Of a stretch of DNA of 8,733 nucleotides, positions 4,944 to 8,733 are shown piece after piece. Location of the stretch: the NCBI GenBank assembly GCA_036522595.1, contig DATDFL010000253.1, positions 1 through 8,733 on the forward strand, given 5' to 3'. Both the position numbers and the translations under genes were made by a program. The notes under the pieces were generated by a model. That model saw nothing but the letters and a program-made list of their open reading frames with translations, made no database searches and was not told where the DNA came from. The stretch's first letter is position 1. Each line of letters opens with the position of its first letter. The DNA comes from AC-32 sp036522595 (lineage in GTDB: Bacteria > Actinomycetota > Thermoleophilia > Gaiellales > Gaiellaceae).

Positions 4944-6125
4944 ATGAAGAGCTTTCGCTTCGCTCTCGTCCTGGTGTTTGCAGCGCTCGCCGTCGCAGGT
5001 GTGGCTCGCGCGGCGCCGACCACGGGCAGCGCGTGGACCGTGGCGCAGAGCCCGAATCCCGGCGGCTGGGGCAACATCGTCTGGGCGCTTTCTGCCCGGA
5101 CCGATCGTGACGCCTGGGCGGTCGGCGCGCAGGCGACGTTCACGAGCAACGACCCGCTCGCGCTGCACTGGGACGGAACGAGCTGGACGTCGGTCCCGGT
5201 CCCGTCACCGGTCCCGGACTGCGAGGACGGGAACATCCAGTGGGCGGGGAACTCGCTGAACGACGTCGACGCGCTCGCGGCGAACGATGTCTGGGCGGTC
5301 GGCGGCGACTGCTGGGGGATCCATACGCTCGCCGAGCACTGGAACGGCAGCTCCTGGAGCATCGTTCCGGGCGCGCAGGTTCCGGCCGGCGAGTGGGCGA
5401 CGCTCTACGGCGTCGAGGCGGTCTCGGGCTCGAACGTCTGGGCCGTCGGCTACGCGGGATCGGAGTCGCCGCTCATGGAGCACTGGAACGGCCAGGCGTG
5501 GTCGATCGTCAGCGTTCCGGGCCAGGGCTATCTCGGCGACATGGCGTCGACGGGCCCGACCGACGTCTGGGCGGTCGGCTCCTCGTCAACCGGCCCCTTG
5601 GTCGAGCACTTCAACGGGAGCCAGTGGAGCGTGGCGGCCGTGCCGCACCCCGCGGGCGGCAACCTCGACTCGGTCACAGCGCTCTCGCCTACGAACGTGT
5701 GGGCAGTCGGCTCGCAGGGGCTCAGCGGCAGCCGCACGCTCGCCATGCACTACGACGGCAAGGCCTGGCAGGTCGTGCCGAGCCCCAACGTGAGCGAGCT
5801 GGCCAATGCGGACAACACGCTCCGCGGCGTCGCGGCCACCGCTCCGAACGACGTCTGGGCGGTCGGCATGTACCAGAACGAGCAGACCGCGATCCACCAG
5901 CACCGGACGCTGATCGAGCACTGGAACGGCACGAGCTGGAGCATCGCCTCGAGCCCGTCGCCTGGCCACTCGAGCGAGCTGAACGCCGCGGCGGTCGCCT
6001 CGAACCAGCTGACCACCCTGAGCCGTCCGCGTGTCTTCGCCGCGGGGCTGTTCTCGCTCTACGACATCAACATCTACGACGGCACGTACACGCTGCCGCA
6101 GACGCTGGTGATGACTACGGGCTGA
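4944..6125 (+). CDS. Secreted seven-bladed WAVG/HWNG repeat beta-propeller
   Basis: ATG 4944 follows a strong Shine-Dalgarno GGGAGG (4931-4936) with a 7-base spacer. The 393-residue protein has a Sec signal peptide (MKSFRFALVLVFAALAVAGVARA, cleaved near residue 23). The mature chain is a set of about 45-residue repeats, each with a DVWAVG strand and an EHWNGxxWSxVPxP strand. WAVG motifs lie at 58-61, 117-120, 166-169, 209-212, 253-256 and 305-308, with a decayed seventh, VFAAG (364-368). The HWNG-type motifs lie at 75, 132, 180, 222, 269 and 326. The N-terminal SAWTVAQSPNP (29-39) supplies the W-strand missing from the last blade, a velcro closure that implies a complete seven-bladed ring. 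Such propellers are common in secreted actinobacterial and Chloroflexi proteins; the ligand is unknown. Two cysteines (93, 123) could pair. It may be cotranscribed with the upstream hydrolase. Confidence 0.85.
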   Translation: MKSFRFALVLVFAALAVAGVARAAPTTGSAWTVAQSPNPGGWGNIVWALSARTDRDAWAVGAQATFTSNDPLALHWDGTSWTSVPVPSPVPDCEDGNIQWAGNSLNDVDALAANDVWAVGGDCWGIHTLAEHWNGSSWSIVPGAQVPAGEWATLYGVEAVSGSNVWAVGYAGSESPLMEHWNGQAWSIVSVPGQGYLGDMASTGPTDVWAVGSSSTGPLVEHFNGSQWSVAAVPHPAGGNLDSVTALSPTNVWAVGSQGLSGSRTLAMHYDGKAWQVVPSPNVSELANADNTLRGVAATAPNDVWAVGMYQNEQTAIHQHRTLIEHWNGTSWSIASSPSPGHSSELNAAAVASNQLTTLSRPRVFAAGLFSLYDINIYDGTYTLPQTLVMTTG

Positions 6126-6924
6126 GGTCGGCGCAGACCCCGTAGTGGTCGCTCGCCCAAACGCCGTCGCGGGGCCGATCGAAGATCCGTTCGCATGACG
6201 TGATCTCCAGGGTCGGCCCCTCGTGCTCTCCGCAGCGCACGAGGACGTAATCGATCCGGCGGAACGGCCAGTCGCCGCCGATCATGATCGGGTTCTCGGG
6301 CGTAAACGTGTGGCCGGGCTCGCCGGGGTGCGCGCTCTCCCAGGCGTCCCGATAGCAGACGCTCATGCCGCCGAGCGCCTGGCGGCCGGTCCAGAAGCGC
6401 ACGCTGGCCGACTCCGGGTCGGCGTCGAGGTCTGCCGTGAGGATCACGTGCCGCGCGCGCTTTTCCGCGAAGTCGTGGAGGAAGCGAGCCGCCTCGACGG
6501 CCTGGAGCTCGCGCTCGTGTGCCTGGTCGAGCTTCCAGCTCGGGTTGTGGAACGCGAAGAGCAGCGGCCCGATCGGTTCGGGGGCCAGCACCTCGGCGGC
6601 GAGGATGCCGCAGGCGAAGCCTTCAGTGCTCGGACCGAGCTGCAGGTCGAGCTCGCGCACCTCGCCGAGCGGCCAGCGGCTGGCGAGCGAGTGGCCCTGC
6701 CCTTGCTCGACATCGCCGCCGTCACCGGGCTCGCGGGCCTGCTGGTGCGCGACGTGGAAGTCATCGCCCAGGACGTCGCGGACCTCGTCGTACTCGTCGT
6801 TCACTACCGACTCTGGTAGGGCGACGAGGTCGGGCGCCAGCTCGCGCAGCCCCTTTCGAAGCGCCTCGCGGCGCGCCTCCCACTCGCCGCGCCGGCCCCA
6901 GAGATTCTGGGTCACGACCCTCAT
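6115..6924 (-). CDS. Endonuclease/exonuclease/phosphatase (EEP) family hydrolase
   Basis: With the start at ATG 6924 the protein has 269 residues. It shows the EEP (DNase I/Mg-dependent endonuclease-like) motifs in order: RVVTQNLWG with metal/catalytic Asn7, PDLVALPES with Glu38, FAFHNPS with His126, ILTADLDADPES (162-172) in the GDFNA position, RRIDYVLVR (222-230), and WASDHYGV with the catalytic Asp259-His260. The GDFN Asn is Asp here, a variation I believe is common in actinobacterial members. The substrate cannot be told: nucleic acid, phosphoinositide-like or sphingomyelinase-like phosphodiester. An alternative ATG at 6948 adds MASGKSIH; I prefer 6924 because the family begins directly at the first strand, with a GGGAAG nine bases upstream. 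No signal peptide is seen. Its 3' end overlaps the convergent propeller gene by 11 bases. Confidence 0.85.
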   Translation of the reverse strand: MRVVTQNLWGRRGEWEARREALRKGLRELAPDLVALPESVVNDEYDEVRDVLGDDFHVAHQQAREPGDGGDVEQGQGHSLASRWPLGEVRELDLQLGPSTEGFACGILAAEVLAPEPIGPLLFAFHNPSWKLDQAHERELQAVEAARFLHDFAEKRARHVILTADLDADPESASVRFWTGRQALGGMSVCYRDAWESAHPGEPGHTFTPENPIMIGGDWPFRRIDYVLVRCGEHEGPTLEITSCERIFDRPRDGVWASDHYGVCADLSP

Positions 6925-6929
6925 GTGGA

Positions 6930-6965
6930 TGGACTTCCCGGAAGCCATGCGGTAGAACCGTCAAT
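6930..6965 (+). promoter_or_regulatory. Candidate promoter of the Asp-box repeat gene
   Basis: TGGACT (6930-6935, four of six -35 matches) and TAGAAC (6953-6958, four of six -10 matches) are separated by exactly 17 bases, predicting a start near 6965. The Shine-Dalgarno GGGAGGG (6967-6973) follows. The -35 would overlap the start region of the divergent EEP gene. Confidence 0.35.
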
Positions 6966-6976
6966 CGGGAGGGCAG

Positions 6977-8733
6977 ATGCGACGGCTGGCGACGATCGCT
7001 TTCGCGCTGCTGGTGTTCGTTTTGCCGGCGGCCGCGCGCGCGGGCGATGATTACTGGATCGGGACGAACGGCCCGCCGGGCGCGGATGTCATCGCGCTGG
7101 CGGCGAACGGGAGCGAGGTCTTCGCGGGAACGCAGGGCGGCGGCGTCTTCCGCTCCACCGACAGCGGCGACTTGTGGGCGCGGTCGAGCGTCGGGCTGAC
7201 GGACACCAACGTCCGCGCTCTCACGATCACGCCGGACGGCGACGTCTTCGCCGGCACCTTCAGCGGCGTCTTCCGGTCGACGGACGACGGCAGCACCTGG
7301 TCGCCGGCGAGCGACGGGATCGACTGGCCGTTCATCGACACGCTGGCCGTCAATGCGGCCGGCGACCTCTTCGCGGGCACGACCGAGGGCGGCGGCGTCT
7401 ACCGCTCCCTGGACAACGGCGACTCGTGGACGCCGATCAACGACGGTTTGACGAGCACGTACGTCGCCGCGCTGACGATCGCCCCGAACGGCGACGTCTT
7501 CGCAGGGTCGTGGGGCGCGGGAGTCTTCCGCTCCGTCGACAACGGCGACCACTGGAGCCCCGCGAGCACGGGCCTGACCGAACCGGCCGTGCTGTCGCTC
7601 ACAACCAACGGGAGCGGCGACCTGTTCGCGGGCACCGACTTCGGAAGCGGCGTCTTCCGCTCGATCGACAACGGCGACCACTGGACGGCGATCAACGACG
7701 GACTGACCTCGGGGAACGGGATCAACGCGCTGCTCGCGACCTCCACGCACCTCTTCGCAGGCTCGTACGGCGACGGCGCCTTCATCTCGGACGACAACGG
7801 CGACCATTGGTCTGCGTTCAGCGACGGTCTGACTGCGCCGTTCGTCCTGTCGTTCGCGAGCTCGGGCGGACAACTCCTCGCCGGAACCTACTTCGGCGGC
7901 GGCGTCTTCAGGGCGAACGGGCCCAGCTGGACCGAGCAGAACTCCGGCCTGATCGCGACGGACGTGCGAGCGCTGGCAACAAACGGGAACCGCTGGGTGT
8001 TGGCAGGGAGCTATGGCGCGGGCCTGTTCCGGTCCCACGACTACGGCCAGAGCTGGGAGCGAGCAAACACGGGCCTGCCGGCCCGGTACATCCGAGCACT
8101 GGCCGCGAGCTACGTCGGCTCGACCTTCGTGGGCGCGGATTTCCTCGGCGGGGCGGGCGGCGTCTTCCGCTCCGAGGACAGCGGCGCCACCTGGCAGGAC
8201 GTCACAGGGGTGATCACCAGCGATGTGCGGGCCCTGGCGATCGCTCCGAACGGCCACGTCTTTGCGGGGACGTACGAGAACGGCGGCGTCTACCGCTCCA
8301 CGAACGACGGCGACACGTGGGTGCCGGTGGACACCGGTCTCACCTGCGGGAATGTCGTGGCGCTGGCGGTCAATGCGGCCGGCGACCTCTTCGCCGGCAC
8401 TACCGGCTGCGGCGCCGGCGTTTTCCGGTCGGTCGACGAGGGGGACCACTGGGAGCTCGTCAACAACGGCCTCACCTCCACCGACGTCACGGCCCTGGCC
8501 GTCGCCCAGAACGGCCACGTCTTCGCGGGAACCTTCTCCCAGTTCGGGCAGGGTGGCGGGGTCTTCCGGTCGACTGACAACGGCGATACCTGGACCCAGC
8601 AGGGCCTCGACATGCACGACGTGAATGCGCTGGCAATCGGCCCCTACGACCTCATCTTCGCGGGCCTGGCAGGCGGAGCCTTCGAGTCGATGAACGACGG
8701 CTCCAGCTGGATCGACCGCAGCGGCGGCCTGGT
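6977..8733 (+). CDS. Secreted Asp-box (BNR-like) multi-blade repeat protein (partial, C-terminus beyond right edge)
   Basis: ATG 6977 follows GGGAGGG (6967-6973); the spacer is short (3 bases). The frame stays open for 585 codons to the right edge. Residues 1-22 are a Sec signal peptide ending AARA. The rest is thirteen units of about 43 residues, each with a strand like VRALAIAPNGHVFAGT, a strand GGVFRS and an Asp-box S-x-D-x-G-x-x-W. Asp-boxes begin at residues 60, 101, 144, 186, 229, 271, 353, 399, 441, 485, 532 and 571; the seventh unit (VFRANGPSW, 310-318) has lost its box. This architecture matches BNR/sialidase-like, Ycf48- and sortilin-type propellers, which bind glycans or proteins or act as enzymes. 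No sialidase FRIP motif is seen, so a catalytic sialidase is unlikely. Thirteen units exceed one ring, suggesting two joined propellers. The only cysteines, 457 and 478, sit in the eleventh unit and may form a disulfide. Confidence 0.88.
   Translation, partial: MRRLATIAFALLVFVLPAAARAGDDYWIGTNGPPGADVIALAANGSEVFAGTQGGGVFRSTDSGDLWARSSVGLTDTNVRALTITPDGDVFAGTFSGVFRSTDDGSTWSPASDGIDWPFIDTLAVNAAGDLFAGTTEGGGVYRSLDNGDSWTPINDGLTSTYVAALTIAPNGDVFAGSWGAGVFRSVDNGDHWSPASTGLTEPAVLSLTTNGSGDLFAGTDFGSGVFRSIDNGDHWTAINDGLTSGNGINALLATSTHLFAGSYGDGAFISDDNGDHWSAFSDGLTAPFVLSFASSGGQLLAGTYFGGGVFRANGPSWTEQNSGLIATDVRALATNGNRWVLAGSYGAGLFRSHDYGQSWERANTGLPARYIRALAASYVGSTFVGADFLGGAGGVFRSEDSGATWQDVTGVITSDVRALAIAPNGHVFAGTYENGGVYRSTNDGDTWVPVDTGLTCGNVVALAVNAAGDLFAGTTGCGAGVFRSVDEGDHWELVNNGLTSTDVTALAVAQNGHVFAGTFSQFGQGGGVFRSTDNGDTWTQQGLDMHDVNALAIGPYDLIFAGLAGGAFESMNDGSSWIDRSGGL
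7349..7374 (+). repeat. 26-base exact direct repeat, copy 1 (blade 3 of the Asp-box protein)
   Basis: This segment, starting GTCAATGCGGCCGGCGACCT, is identical over 26 bases to 8369-8394, and 42 of 45 bases match in the wider stretch 7341-7385 versus 8361-8405. Both encode AVNAAGDLFAGTT in the same frame. The distance is exactly 1020 bases, or 340 codons (eight units). Codon-level identity beyond what protein conservation needs suggests duplication of a block of blades or later gene conversion. Confidence 0.8.
8369..8394 (+). repeat. 26-base exact direct repeat, copy 2 (blade 11 of the Asp-box protein)
   Basis: Second copy of the exact repeat at 7349-7374, in the same reading frame 1020 bases downstream. 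Here the following residues differ (GCGAGVF rather than EGGGVY), and this copy introduces one of the protein's two cysteines. Confidence 0.8.

Noticed and set aside
7174..8577. 467-codon + frame inside the Asp-box gene
   Set aside because: Out-of-frame shadow; its Arg-rich composition follows from the third-position GC bias of the true frame, which has a signal peptide and thirteen clean repeats.
7051..8613. Asp-box repeats as a sialidase enzyme
   Set aside because: Asp-boxes alone are structural. No FRIP motif or arginine triad pattern is visible, so the gene is described only as a repeat propeller.
6761..8617. 618-codon open frame on the minus strand opposite the Asp-box gene
   Set aside because: It is the complement of a GC-rich repetitive gene. 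Its Arg/Val/Ala-rich, periodic translation (VVDRRPxVAVV-like) mirrors the Asp-box repeats, it has no recognisable domain, and it would overlap both flanking starts.

Overview
This is a high-GC window with frequent GTG starts, short gaps and overlapping genes. It looks like a chromosomal segment of an actinobacterium, possibly a deep-branching soil lineage such as Thermoleophilia; that placement is inferred from composition and protein style, with no marker gene to support it. I see ten protein genes (two cut by the window edges) and no rRNA, tRNA, CRISPR array, transposase or integrase.

Layout. Positions 1-442 (-) hold the start of a cytoplasmic lactonase-type beta-propeller. Diverging from it, 514-837 (+) is a small MmcQ/YjbR-family protein. 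A four-gene minus-strand operon follows, read from 4110 down to 834: an APH-type small-molecule kinase; a membrane protein fusing a MauE-like domain to a MauD-like thioredoxin domain; a Tat-exported, cysteine-rich protein resembling the methylamine dehydrogenase light chain (MauA); and a secreted beta-propeller. The last three are tightly packed, and the two lower junctions are GTG starts overlapping the upstream stop. Diverging from this operon, 4142-4879 (+) encodes a peptidoglycan-binding/CHAP hydrolase that looks like an endolysin. It is followed by a secreted propeller built from WAVG/HWNG blades (4944-6125, +), a convergent endonuclease/exonuclease/phosphatase-family enzyme (6115-6924, -), and a secreted Asp-box repeat protein (6977 to the right edge, +).

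The most interesting part is the operon at 834-4110. It has the parts of a methylamine-dehydrogenase-like module: disulfide and maturation helper (MauE-D), small Cys-rich subunit (MauA-like) and a propeller in the place of the MauB heavy chain. By eye, however, the MauA-like protein keeps only one of the two tryptophans that form the tryptophan tryptophylquinone cofactor; the other site reads Tyr. It also carries a loop of six short G-x-P-V repeats. It may therefore be a divergent periplasmic or extracytoplasmic redox or structural module rather than a true methylamine dehydrogenase. This rests on recalled family sequences and manual alignment, without database searches.

The regulatory signals are modest. 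Two genes (starts at 514 and 4110) have a TAnnnT -10 hexamer placed so that transcription would begin on the first base of the start codon, suggesting leaderless mRNAs. Non-coding stretches are all shorter than 75 bases.
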